Shown one piece after another: positions 21,029-30,510 of a stretch of 64,000 nucleotides of DNA. Below the pieces are notes generated by a model that saw only the letters and a program-made list of their open reading frames with translations, was not told the origin of the DNA and ran no database searches. The stretch is from NCBI RefSeq assembly GCF_902806685.2, contig NC_048538.1, forward strand, positions 17,422,001 to 17,486,000, written 5' to 3'. Every line of letters begins with the position of its first letter. Positions within the stretch are counted from its first letter, which is position 1. The DNA comes from Maniola hyperantus. Lineage: Eukaryota; Arthropoda; Insecta; Lepidoptera; Nymphalidae. Position numbers and translations under genes: made by a program.

Positions 21029-21115
21029 TTAGCCATGTTAATTGTTATTCATGACTAATAAAAGGGAATCCCTACCAGATATGCGTAAACCTTGTGCTAG
21101 CAATGGGTATACGAT
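21029..21115 (-). mobile_element. SINE-2 3' fragment
   Basis: Minus-strand remains of the AATATTAGCCATG, GACTAATA and CTTGTGCTAG blocks. The tRNA-like head is missing. Confidence 0.5.
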
Positions 21116-21147
21116 AAATAGTACACTCATTCCCCATTTGGCACGAT

Positions 21148-21284
21148 GGACCGACGATATAAAGAGGCGGGAAGTGGCTGGATGAGGAAGGCTGAGGACC
21201 GGCTGTGGTGGCGCTCTTTAGGGAAGGCCTATGTCCAACAGTGGACGTCCACAGGCTGATGATGATGATGATGATGATGATGAT
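21148..21284 (+). pseudogene. RTE-type LINE C-terminus and GATGAT tail
   Basis: Encodes MRKAEDRLWWRSLGKAY then VQQWTSTG and a stop at 21257, preceded by RWTDDI in a shifted frame. The 3' end is a (GAT)n tail. This AEDRLWW form is a different RTE subfamily from the QDRGVWK form. Confidence 0.7.
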
Positions 21285-21514
21285 TCCCCATTTAATTAGA
21301 TTGTACACTTTCCCACTTTCCTGAGACGGAGCGTAAAAGTCGCGAGCTTTTTACGATTCTTAGTTTTCATGAAAGAAAATTGTGCGGAAAAAGGTAATTA
21401 GTGGCAAGGACCCTCAGCAATGAAAACTGAAAGTGTGAAATAATTAAAGATTAGGTTAAAGTCACATAACAAGGGCTTGGCGACAAAAAAAATGCCAAAC
21501 ACAACTTTTCCTGT

Positions 21515-21610
21515 TAGAAGAAAGAAAGAAAGAAAAGACGTTTATTTAGCAAACCATGCCGCACATCACATCTTAAAACTTAGTGCAAGTTAGGACGGCA
21601 ATGGACTAAA
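21515..21610 (-). mobile_element. GAAA-tailed repeat end
   Basis: An AGAAAGAAAGAAAGAAAAGA tract followed by CGTTTATTTAGC resembles the (TTTC)n-tailed end at 46280-46465 read on the other strand. The body is not recognised. Confidence 0.35.
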
Positions 21611-21907
21611 CCGATGAATTATAGAGGGTCCAAATATAATACCTATCAAAGAATATTACGTAAGTTTCTGGCACTCGTTCCGTTCCACTAAAGTAACACA
21701 ACAGCTGAGTAAGAGTATTTCAGAAATAGTTTTGGCAGAACAGTTATCAAGGAATGGCAACAACGGACACAGCAGTTGCGTGAATGGTAACTCGCAATAA
21801 ATCCCGATATCCGCGCATTGCGGAGCGCCGCAGTTCCTACAATGGCGTCAATACTCAATAGCGGATATAGATAAGATTTACGAGTGTTTATTAACCGACT
21901 TCTATAA

Positions 21908-22010
21908 AAAGACCACCTTATGCTCGCGACTTCGTCCGCGTGGACTGTACAGATTTCAAACCCCTATTTCACCCCCTTAGGGGTTGAATTTTCAAAAGTC
22001 CTTTTAGTAT
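21908..22010 (-). mobile_element. H1 3' fragment
   Basis: Minus-strand ATGCTCGCGACTTCGTCCGC hairpin region and CACCCCCTTAGGGGTTGAAT. It lacks the terminal CTAG and the 5' half. Confidence 0.6.
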
Positions 22011-22239
22011 TTTATCTTATAATTCAAAATCTAATGATTAATATTCTAAGCCATAAGTACAAATAAAAGGTGGTACCTACGCACCTTTAATTTACATGCC
22101 TAAAATTATTAGTTTACAGTGATCGATCAATCCATCTACCAAATATAGAAACAGTAACAATTTTTTTTTATATAGATACCTCGTTTTGAAACAAAGTCAA
22201 CTTACTCGAATTCTAATCCAGGACGCATTCCATTACGCA

Positions 22240-22740
22240 CACCATGACAAAACCATTATCACAAACACAGAGAGCCCTTCATCAAACCCCCATTAAGCTC
22301 TTCCCACTTCATTATCAACACCATCTATCAACCCCATATAAACCCCATCACAAATAACACACCGATTCACTTCACATCCGTGTGTTGTCAATGCACATTT
22401 CGCTTCACTTTTTGATTGCACGCACACTTCGATTTTCCCTCTAATTTTCTCGAACCGTGGAGTTTTCAACTCTACAGCAGACGCGCTGGGCAATACTATG
22501 TACACTAAACCGAAGATTCACTAAAGGACAATGTCTAGAGAGTTATGAATGTAGTTAAAACGTTATAAATAGGTTTAGTGCTGTTGTTTACAAATAAAAT
22601 GTGCAGGGCGGGCGTAGGGCGGCGGGCAGGGCGGGCGGGACGCGCCGCGCGGGGTCGTCGGCCGCGCCGCGTTGCCATGGCGACAGCTGCATACGTCGAT
22701 GCAATTTCGAGATGAATATGCATGGATGCGTTGATCTTCT
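22240..22740. promoter_or_regulatory. Candidate promoter/CpG-rich regulatory region
   Basis: A repeat-free stretch. The first part (22240-22500) is C-rich with a CATATAAACCCC TATA-like block. A TGTTTAC motif at 22585-22591 is followed by a strongly GC- and CpG-rich island (22605-22690) that includes an X-box. No exon can be called. Confidence 0.3.
22671..22684. promoter_or_regulatory. RFX X-box match
   Basis: GTTGCCATGGCGAC matches the RFX X-box consensus RYYNYYATRRNRAC at every position and is followed by an E-box CAGCTG. It lies in the GC-rich island. Binding is inferred. Confidence 0.35.
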
Positions 22741-22769
22741 TATTCTAAGTTTAATCTCATACTGGGTTA

Positions 22770-22902
22770 TAGAATATAATAGAATATATTTTTATTCAAA
22801 CAAACATTTACAAGTGCTTTTGAATCGTTAAAATAATTTACCACGGGTTCCGAATGCCGTTCCTACCGGGAAGAACCAGCAAGAAACTCGGCGGTTGCTC
22901 TT
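22770..22902 (-). mobile_element. LT1 LINE-type 3' tail
   Basis: Minus-strand copy: ATAGAATATATTTTTATTC tail region, ACCACGGGTTCCGAATGCCG and GAAACTCGGCGGTTGC. Confidence 0.65.
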
Positions 22903-22966
22903 TTCAAATGTTCAGTTCACAGTAATATTAGGTACTCCATACTGTATAAGTATATGTGTTAGTATA

Positions 22967-23055
22967 GGTGTGTGAAATCTGCCAATCTACACATGGCCAG
23001 CGTGGTGGACTAATATGGCCAAAAAACCGTTCTCGTTCTGAGGCTCACTGACACC
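22967..23055 (+). mobile_element. SINE-3 tail fragment
   Basis: GTGTGTGAAATCTGCCAATC and GGCCAGCGTGGTGGACTA followed by a diverged TCTCGTTCTGAGG block. No tRNA-like head. From 23060 to 23539 I recognise nothing. Confidence 0.5.
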
Positions 23056-23539
23056 AAATCAACGTAAACCCCTTCCCCAAACCACTGGGTCTGGATTTTG
23101 AATATTGCAAGAAAGGATCCTGGAAAACTCCAACGGGATCAACGGGACGAAGGTAAAGTGTGTCTTGACGAAAATTGGCATAGAGATCTTACTAAATATA
23201 ATTTTGCCTAAGAAAAGTACGTATTTCGAACGAATGAAAACAGAAATGCAGACATCGACCTACTTGCAATAACCAACCCTCATTGGTTGCACGTGTTCAC
23301 TTTTGTGTAAACTAATTGATCAATAGTAATTGGCCTATTTCTCACCTACCACGGATCGCGCAAGTGTTAGTTTAATTTCTTTGAAGTGTATCTAGCTCTG
23401 CGTCTCACACGTCGCCACCAGGCAGTGATACAAATGTATAATGATGACTAGATGCGGCGTACATCGGTGTTCACACTGCTGCCAATCGTAATCCGTTAGA
23501 CGCAGTCCATTTCTACAAACATAGATAAGTTATAATCAC

Positions 23540-23738
23540 TACCCCTATTATAAATGCGGAAGTGTGTTTGTTTGTTCGTTTGTTGGTTTGTCCTGCAACG
23601 GAGCAACGGATCAACGTGATTTTTTGCATGAGTATAGTTTAAGACCTGGAGAGTGACATGGACTACTTTTATCCCAGTAAATCAAAGAGTTCCCACGGGA
23701 TTCTTAAAAACCTAAATCCATGCGTACGAAGTCGCGGA
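23540..23738 (+). mobile_element. H2b element lacking its 3' terminus
   Basis: ATTATAAATGCGGAAGTGTG, a TTTGTTTG tract, CAACGTGATTTTTTGCATG, GTTCCCACGGGATT and CGAAGTCGCGG. The expected CATCAGCTAG end is replaced at 23738 by the start of an H1 copy. Confidence 0.65.
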
Positions 23739-23955
23739 TATATAAAAGGAAAAGGTGACTGACTAACTGATCTATCAACGCACAGCGCACAGTTCAGACT
23801 ACTGGACGGATCGGGCTGAAATTTGGCATGCAGATAGCTATTATAATGTAGGCATCAACTGAGAAAGGATTTTTGAAAATTCAATCCTTATGGAGGTGAA
23901 ATAGGGGTTCGAAATTTGTGTAGTCCACATGGACGAAGTCGCGAGCATAAGCTAG
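23739..23955 (+). mobile_element. H1 element joined to H2b
   Basis: Starts directly in ATATAAAAGGAAAAGGTGAC without the usual TC, and ends AAGCTAG before a T. A short internal GCACAGC duplication is present near 23781. Confidence 0.7.
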
Positions 23956-23969
23956 TAATTATAAAGACT

Positions 23970-24345
23970 TCTTATAGGTACTTAAGCTACTTAAGTACCT
24001 ACTCAAATATTATAACGTGAACTTAGGGTTATCGAGCAAGTTTAATTTTTACAAACGGACTCCTTCTAACGTGGATTATAATTATGATTGACAAGAATGC
24101 GGACATTGATGTTCGTTGGAACATGTTACCGTGGAACGTCGCATCTAGTGGGACACCTATGTCGCTGCCACCAGGCCTCTGCACTCGGTAAGCGACACCT
24201 GGCGGAATATCGGTCATGGCTCAGTTGCTCCATTTTATATTGTACTCTGTTTAGGTAACCAAAGTTTAAGGAGGGCCGCTGAAAATAGTTTGTGTTTCTT
24301 ATTAATTATTCGCAGTAGAAATATGTCCGAAAGTATCATGAATGA
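23970..24345. other. No gene recognised
   Basis: A GC-richer patch (24110-24220) carries an inverted pair CGCTGCCACCAGG and CACCTGGCGG but has no supported coding or repeat identity. Confidence 0.3.
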
Positions 24346-24675
24346 CGACCTCCCTGGCGCAGTGGTGAGCGCTGTGGTCTTAATAGAGGGAGGTCCCGGG
24401 TTCGATTCCTGGCAGGGGTTTGGAATTTTATAATTTCTAAATTTGGTCTGGTCTGGTGGGAGGCTTCGGCCGTGGCTAGTTACCACCCTACCGGCAAAGC
24501 CGTGCCGCCAAGCGATTTAGCGTTCCGGTACAATGCCGTGTAGAAACCAAAGGGGTATGGGTTTAATAAAAACTGCCATACCCCTTCCAGGTTAGCCCGC
24601 TATCATCTTAGACTGCATCATCACTTATCACCAGGTGTGATTGCAGTCAAGGGCTAACTTGCATCTGAATAAAAA
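24346..24675 (+). mobile_element. SINE-1 (tRNA-headed), complete
   Basis: tRNA-like head with box A CTGGCGCAGTGGTGAGCGC and box B GGTTCGATTCC. The body has GGAGGCTTCGGCCGTGGC, GCCGTGCCGCCAAGCG and ATGCCGTGTAGAAACCAAAG. The 3' part GTGATTGCAGTCAAGGGCTA ends in an A-run. Best full copy; others at 30016-30345 and 49350-50060. Pol III transcription is expected from the head. Confidence 0.85.
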
Positions 24676-24696
24676 AAAAATTAGTATTATTTATAA

Positions 24697-24935
24697 ATAC
24701 CCGGCTGAGTTTCTTTGCGGGCTTATTCTCAGACCAGGGCGCGTTTGGAACCCTCGTAACTTAAGTTTTAAGTTTACGTAATTAATTAGGTAGGTATCGT
24801 ATCACAAGGATATCACCATAATTATTATTTACATCATTATCTTACAAATTTCACCATTGACAATCAAAAAGTTTACATTGGTAGGTACCTACCTATACAT
24901 ACCCAATTTGAATAAATGATTTGAGTTTGAGTTTA
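24697..24935 (+). mobile_element. LT2 LINE-type 3' UTR
   Basis: GGGCGCGTTTGGAACCCTCG, AGTTTTAAGTTTACGTAATT, ATTGACAATCAAAAAG and a terminal GAATAAATGATTTGAGTTT repeat. A second copy is at 45582-45704. A 5'-truncated non-LTR element is likely. Confidence 0.5.
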
Positions 24936-24939
24936 ATGG

Positions 24940-25450
24940 TGTTTCTTATAAAGCTTTATATCCGTACTATAATACGACCCGACCCGAATTCGCTCGGGTG
25001 TACTTTTTGGAAACCTTAAAAAGGGTTAATTAATAGAAAACCACATTTTAAAGTTCCTAGACCAAGCAGTTTGAGCTGTCAGTACATAGTGTACATAGCA
25101 TGCCAGTCATTTTTTCCACAATCTTCACAGTAATCGTGTGTTGGTTTTACTGCCATCTAGCGGATATTGCTTGTACCCAGTAACAAGTTAACGCTGCAGC
25201 GCTCTCGTTTCACAGCGATGTGATTCTTTTTCTCAGTTGTTAGAGTAGTTCTGATGTATTCTGTAAGATGGAGTGCCTACATTTTTAAGACAATTTTTAT
25301 TATGCTTTTAGGGTTCCGTTAACAGCTGTTAAAAGTTTCGAGTATACAAATAGAAATGAGAGAAAGTGAGTGAAGAGGAGAACTAAGGAAAATAAATGAA
25401 ATTTTAAAATGGTTGCTTTTAAAATTTTACTTTAGGATAAGTACAATTGC
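24940..25450. other. No gene recognised
   Basis: Unique AT-rich sequence with a few short X1-like words (AGGGTTCCGTTAAC near 25311). Confidence 0.35.
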
Positions 25451-25458
25451 TATTTTTC

Positions 25459-25570
25459 CAGGTTAGGTTCCCTATTCATGATTTATTACAGTTTTAGACT
25501 TTTAGGGCATGCATAGTGCGGTTAGGTTCCCTTTTCATGATTTATTTATTACAGTTTTAGGGCATGCATA
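25459..25570 (+). repeat. About 55-60-bp tandem duplication
   Basis: GGTTAGGTTCCCTATTCATG and ACAGTTTTAG...GGGCATGCATA occur twice in a row. The second unit lacks GACTTTTAG and has an extra TTTA. Confidence 0.8.
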
Positions 25571-25607
25571 CATAACTCAATAAAATAATACAAAAATAAG
25601 AGTAGGA

Positions 25608-25745
25608 ATTGCAGCGCTGTGTCTTATAAGCGAGAGGTCACAGGTTTGATTCTCGGCTGGGGCAGTCTATAAATTGCCTACCCAAACATTTCTAATGGCT
25701 GTCTGGTCTGGTCTGGTGGCAGGCTTCGGCCGTGGCTAGTTATCA
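25608..25745 (+). mobile_element. SINE-1-related fragment
   Basis: A diverged head with CACAGGTTTGATTCTCGG (box B-like) is followed by TCTGGTCTGGTGGCAGGCTT and CGGCCGTGGCTAGTTA of SINE-1, then stops. Confidence 0.6.
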
Positions 25746-25755
25746 CTCTGTTCAT

Positions 25756-26020
25756 CGGATCTGTACAAAAATATGGGACCAACCTGATAGTAAAATCTTT
25801 CTAAAAAAATCTCAAAATTGAGAAAATCGGTTCTTTGATGGAATTATAGAGTACCTTCCTACCTACTTAACATCGTCAAAAATTTTGATCCGATTGTTTT
25901 TTGGGCTAAAAACTATCCTATATTATGTTAATCTGAAGTATGGCAATCCGTTTAGTAGTTTCAGCGCGAAGCATGCTCAGCCACAGACAGACAAACAAAA
26001 ATTTAAGAGAAAGTTTTGTT
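25756..26020 (+). mobile_element. Unclassified repeat-like segment
   Basis: Blocks GAAAATCGGTTCTTTGATGG, TCGTCAAAAATTTTGATCCG, GTATGGCAATCCGTTTAGTA and CACAGACAGACAAACAAA resemble the primer-like words of Helitron-like repeats, but the termini are not found. Confidence 0.3.
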
Positions 26021-26069
26021 GTCTAGGTAAGTATATTTCCTCGGATTAATCTTTTTAAAATATTAATTT

Positions 26070-26392
26070 TACTAAAGGGTGCCCTTGACTTCGTCCGCGT
26101 GGATTTAGGTTTCTAAAACTCCCGTGGGCACTATTTGATTTTCGGGGATAAAAAGTTGCCTGTGTCAATTTCCGGGATGCAACCTACCTTAGTACCAAAT
26201 TTCATATAAATCGGTTTAACAGACGGGCCTCTCTGAACCACGGCCCCGTGGGAAGTTGGGAACTCTTCGATTTTCCGGGATAGAAAGCCTATGGCCTTTC
26301 CCGGGACATAAGCTAACTCTGTACCAAATTTCATGAAAAAGCTAGCAGACAGACAGCCATACACACTTTTGCATTTATAATATTAGTATGAT
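26070..26392 (-). mobile_element. H2 element with internal duplication
   Basis: On the minus strand the 5' end ATACTAATATTATAAATGCA and the TGTCTGTCTGC tract are followed by two successive copies of the ATGAAATTTGGTAC...TCCCGGAAAATC...CCCACGGG module, then the hairpin region. The terminal CTAG is decayed. Confidence 0.65.
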
Positions 26393-26794
26393 GTAGACTG
26401 TAGAGAAATCATCCACCGTTATATTAAAGTAAGTACCTACTTACTTATACTAAATTACTATACATTTGTTTACAACATACGAGAAAGTCACGTCACAAAA
26501 ACCATGGCTATCCATAAAATGTTAAAACCTTTCCCATTCCATAAATTCCATCGCGTTGAAATAAAATCACCGGCGCAGTGTATCCAGAAACTAATCTATT
26601 TTTCCAGGGAATAATGGAAAGAATAAATTAGTATCCATTTGTTTATTTTTGGACGGGACGGTAAAGCTTTCGGCGCGATATTTTTACCTCGGTTCGTTGA
26701 TTTTAATGGGGAACATATTTTCTTCCATATTATTATGTTGAAGTTGATGATTTTTATGAGGCAAGTACTTAAAATACCTACCTATAATTTACAG

Positions 26795-26945
26795 CTTAGC
26801 GACTTCGGCCGCGTGGATTTAGGGTTTAAAAAATCCCGTGGAAACTCTTTATTTTTCCGGGATATAAAGTGCCTGCACCAAATTTCATCAAAATCGGTTA
26901 AGTTGTTGGCCAGCGAAGAGCTAGCAGACAGACAGACTAGTACTA
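26795..26945 (-). mobile_element. H2 element, shortened
   Basis: Minus-strand GTCTGTCTGTCTGCTAGC, ATTTTGATGAAATTTGG, TCCCGGAAAAATAAAGAG and CCCTAAATCCACGCGG with internal deletions. The preceding 400 bp hold nothing recognised. Confidence 0.6.
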
Positions 26946-27126
26946 CAGTATCGATAATTCAGAGTAGGTAGTACACTTGCTGCCCAGTCATTATCCCTAA
27001 ATAGTAGTAAATCCTGCACTGATCCGCGGATTGTGCTGTCACCTTACCGAAATCCCTCCGAGTTCAAGGAACCAGGCGCTTGTAGGGTTGCCAACTCTTG
27101 CTTTTTAACATCTCTCAATAAAGTCA

Positions 27127-27417
27127 GTACCCGTAGTACAAGATTTTACGTCTCACTAAACCAAACCAAATTCGAGAGTCGAAATACATCCGCGTTACAG
27201 TAAAATGGACCTAAACAGCCTTGAATTGAAGTCAAATATTCAATGCCACTGATATTAATTTCGCAATGTTTCCGCTTGGAGCGCTAGCTGTAGAAGTGTA
27301 GACAAACTTGAGCTTTAAAACAAGGCACTTAAGATCCAGTTTACTGTAACGCGGAAGTATTTCGACTCTCGAATTTGGTTTGGTTTGGTGAGACGTAAAA
27401 TCTTGTACTACGGGTAC
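27127..27417. mobile_element. Long-TIR MITE, 291 bp
   Basis: Terminal inverted repeats of about 78 bp that are almost perfect: GTACCCGTAGTACAAGATTT, TACGTCTCACTAAACCAAAC, GAGAGTCGAAATAC and the complements. The central 135 bp is unique. No transposase. Confidence 0.85.
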
Positions 27418-27603
27418 AGTAGACGTTTGTATGCTATCTTTTCACGACTCATCCGCCTAACCAAATTCAACGAAATTTAGTACAGTGAAGCCTCGTTTCG
27501 GAGACGGATATAATATACTATTATTTATCTCGGAAAATCAAAGAGTTCACAAGAGATTCCTAAAACCCAAATCCAACGGACGAAGTCGCGGCCATCATCG
27601 ATA
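27418..27603 (+). mobile_element. H2 element, 5' truncated
   Basis: Starts at the TIR element boundary. It has TATCTTTTCACGACTCATCC, TCTCGGAAAATCAAAGAG, AACGGACGAAGTCGCGGCC and CATCATCGA with a decayed CTAG. Confidence 0.6.
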
Positions 27604-27857
27604 TATTTATCGTTATAGAACAACAGAAGTTATCAGGTCAGTATGCTTTAGTTGTGTACCTACTTACTCTGAGAAAAAATGCAGGACACGAGCCAGGGTA
27701 AAGACCCCGGCCAGCAGTTACAATAACTGTGACACATCTCTTTCGTGACTTTTGCAACGCTTTATCGATCAATAAGCTGCGAGAAAGCGTCGTCGTTGAA
27801 TATGATTGGGCTGCTAGAGTCTGGCTAACGAAAGAAGGGACTGGAAACCGCGGTTTT

Positions 27858-28003
27858 AAAAAATATCAGTATGGCAGCTCTGAAAGACCTGGAATAACCT
27901 AATTTGATAAACAGAAATGAAAATAAATACTTAATTCTAAAGTCAAATTAGGTTATTCCAGGTCTATCATACTAATTTTGGGGCTGCCATACAGATATTT
28001 TTT
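27858..28003. repeat. Foldback element
   Basis: Inner arms AGACCTGGAATAACCTAATT (27885-27907) and complement (27943-27965) are perfect for 23 bp. Outer arms AAATATCAGTATGGCAGC and GCTGCCATACAGATATTT also pair. Confidence 0.8.
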
Positions 28004-28009
28004 TTAATT

Positions 28010-28512
28010 TGCCGCGCCCTTCCAGTCTCTTCTTTCGCGCCAGATTCTAGTTTTACCATCCATAAAAGCGTGTGAAATCCGTTTGTACAGTTATCCACGT
28101 GTGTTGGCAACCCTAAGTAAGACAGTATTTCGGCCGTAGGTGGCTCGGTTCCAAATTTTTTAGTGACAGACTCCTGTCCCGCCGCCATTCTGGATGCTGG
28201 GAGATATTTGTTGTCATTCCGTGTCATCTTATTTATTATCCTAATTGATTCATCAGTTCTATCAAATTACTTCGGACACAAGAAAAACAAACTATAGAAA
28301 AAAATGGAAAAAATACAGCGCATTAGGCACAGTCAGTAACTGTCAGTATTATGTCAGTCAGTAAGTAATTGACTCGTATCATTTCTTGTTTTGCATCAGT
28401 AAATCCGAACTTTGGCAGAGAAAGTGGGTACCTATATTTCTAATGGTTTACTGTTTTTATTTCTTAAATAGTTACCTACTTTAGTCTATAGTATAGAATT
28501 ATAATAATATAG
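28010..28512. other. No gene recognised
   Basis: The open frame on the minus strand (27967-28227) overlaps the foldback arm and carries no known motif. Confidence 0.35.
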
Positions 28513-28679
28513 ACCTGATACTAATATTATAAAGAGAAAAGATTTGTACGTTTGTAATCGATAAACTCTAAAACTATACTGAACCGATTTAACAATTCTA
28601 TCACCTTTGGAAAGCTACATTATTCAGAAGGCTATAAATTACACATTGTACTATGGACGAAGTCGTGGGCAAAAACTAG
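28513..28679 (+). mobile_element. Helitron-like element, short variant
   Basis: TGATACTAATATTATAAAGA at the 5' end, CTAAAACTATACTGAACCG in the middle and a GGACGAAGTCGTGGGC hairpin region before AAACTAG and a T. Distinct in the middle from H1-H4. Confidence 0.55.
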
Positions 28680-28800
28680 TTCTAAATAAAATAGTAACTA
28701 CTTACCTAGTTCTAATGTTCTAATTATGTTACACAACAGTCTAATTTAGTTTCAGTCCGCTACCAAAACTCTCAAAATATTATCGTGATTTCATAAATTA

Positions 28801-28940
28801 ATTAACTATCGAACGCCCGCGGCTTAGCTCTCAAGGGAATTCTGAAAATCAGGCCTTATTCCTATATACAGGTATATAGTATAAACCATGCAAAATTTCA
28901 GCTTTCTAGGTACAAGTGTTTACGGCTGGACGTTGATGAT
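28801..28940 (-). mobile_element. Possible Helitron-like fragment
   Basis: CGCCCGCGGCTTAGCTCTCA and CATGCAAAATTTCAGCTTTC recall the 3' and middle modules of a Helitron-like family. Termini are missing. Confidence 0.25.
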
Positions 28941-29337
28941 TGACTATCCGTGAGTCAGGTCTTTTCAATAGATTATTTGATTAAAACTGTATCGAGTGCT
29001 GTAGCTTTAAGATTAAAACATTGTCTAAGCCTGCTTTTAGTCAACTTATTCATGAAAATTCACTTCGCAAATCCTACTTACTTAGAAAAGTCTCGTAACT
29101 ATGCTCCACATACACAAATCCGCTTATCGCTCCATTTCCTTTGCATTTGGCAACGTATAGTGTATACATTATGATCGAAATTGTAGCTTTCTCCTGCTTT
29201 ATGAATACGTAACACAGGAGTCATATTTACTTTGCCATAAATTGTTTGCGCATTTGCATATTTTTGCAAACATTTTCCGAATCTCGCCTAACACTATATC
29301 CACTGCATATTGAATCTGTAAACATACATCGATATTA

Positions 29338-29404
29338 ACCTATGTAGGTAAATTGTAATAGCCTATGTAGGTAAATTGTAATAACCTATGTAGTAAATTA
29401 TTGT
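29338..29404 (+). repeat. Three tandem 22-24-bp units
   Basis: CCTATGTAGGTAAATTGTAA is repeated twice exactly and a third time in altered form. Confidence 0.85.
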
Positions 29405-29640
29405 AATCATGTAGCGACGATAGCCTATTGGTTAAGACATCGGCCTTCGGGGGATCAGAGGTTCGATCCCGAGCACGCACAGTTGTGCGTGCTTTCCAAA
29501 AACGCGTTTCGGAGTTATTGGTACCTATCTGCATTTTAAGTAATTAAATACCTATCACACCGAAAAATATCGCGAGGAAACCATGTTCTCAATGGTGTGT
29601 AAAATGTGCACATTCTTACTTAGCCAGCCTTCTCATTCCA
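29405..29640 (+). mobile_element. SINE-3 (tRNA-headed)
   Basis: Head with box A-like TAGCCTATTGGTTAAG and box B AGAGGTTCGATCCCGAGC. Then GTTTCGGAGTTATTGG, TATCGCGAGGAAACCATG and AATGGTGTGTAAAATGTG. The RTE-like extreme tail is missing here but is seen in fragments elsewhere (46984-47066). Confidence 0.7.
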
Positions 29641-29944
29641 TTCTCGATCGATTTTAATTTTTTCACGAAAAGTTATTTCTAAGAGTACCCTGAACTACTA
29701 CTTAACGCTGTTTTTCCCAGGGTAATAAAACGGCGAGATTCCGTCTATTTCCGCGCTAGGTTTCCTGCACCATCAGCGGAGAGCCTCACCGTGCTCGCCG
29801 CCCACATCCGTGTTCCACCTAACCTCATTATCACTAATGACATCGCCTGCGGTAGCAATACGATTGAGATACGAGATCGTGAAGGGTCGCATCACATATC
29901 TACTCATGTGGCCGTATTTACTAGAAAAAGTGAACGCCTCTCTA

Positions 29945-30440
29945 GAAAAGGCCAAAAGGTAGGCCAAGATCGAGAGGTCGGGGGCTCTACCCCCGGCACG
30001 CACCTTACACTTTTCGGAGTAGGTATACCTTTTTTTTTTAAATTCAGATACAAATTAGCCCTTGACTGCAATCTCACCTGGTGGTAGGTGGCTAACCTGG
30101 AAGGGATATGGCAGTTTTTATTAAAACCCATGCCCCTTTGGTTTCTACACGGCATCGTACCGGAACGCTTAATCGCTTGGCGGCACGGCTTTGCCGGTAG
30201 GGTGGTAACTAGCCACGGCCGAAGCCTCCCACCAGACCAGATCAGAAATTTAGAAATTATAAAATTCCAAACCCCTGCCAGGAATCGAGCCTGGGACCAC
30301 CCACAAAAAGACCAGTGTTTACCACTGCGCCAGGGAGGTCCTCAGAATCACCTGTCACTTGCTTTAACGATAAAGGAAAACATATCGTGAGGAAACCTGC
30401 ATGAGGGTTCCCCATGGTGTTCTCAAAAGTTTAGCAATTC
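29945..30440 (+). mobile_element. SINE-3 copy interrupted by SINE-1
   Basis: The 5' part (29945-30015) has GGTCGGGGGCTCTACCCCCG, GCACGCACC and TTTTCGGAGT. The 3' part (30346-30440) has CACTTGCTTTAACGATAAAG and ATCGTGAGGAAACCTGCATG. These are successive SINE-3 modules separated by the SINE-1 insertion. Confidence 0.6.
30016..30345 (-). mobile_element. SINE-1, nearly full length
   Basis: Minus-strand copy: poly(T) and CAGATACAAATTAGCCCTTG at the left, GGCACGGCTTTGCCGGTAGG and GGCCGAAGCCTCCCACC in the middle, box B complement GGAATCGAGCC and head CTGCGCCAGGGAGGTC at the right. Confidence 0.8.
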
Positions 30441-30473
30441 GAGCTATAGACTAGCATAGCGGACTATGACCTA

Positions 30474-30510
30474 AAGTCTCAACCCTTCAGCAACTGAAGG
30501 GTTGAGACTT
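30474..30510. repeat. Perfect 17-bp hairpin
   Basis: Arms AAGTCTCAACCCTTCAG and complement around a CAA loop. Unique AT-rich sequence follows to 31013. Confidence 0.85.

Noticed and set aside
24346..24420. tRNA gene
   Set aside because: The A and B boxes belong to a SINE head followed by the SINE-1 body. No complete cloverleaf with acceptor stem is seen. The same holds for heads at 11061, 29405 and 31066.
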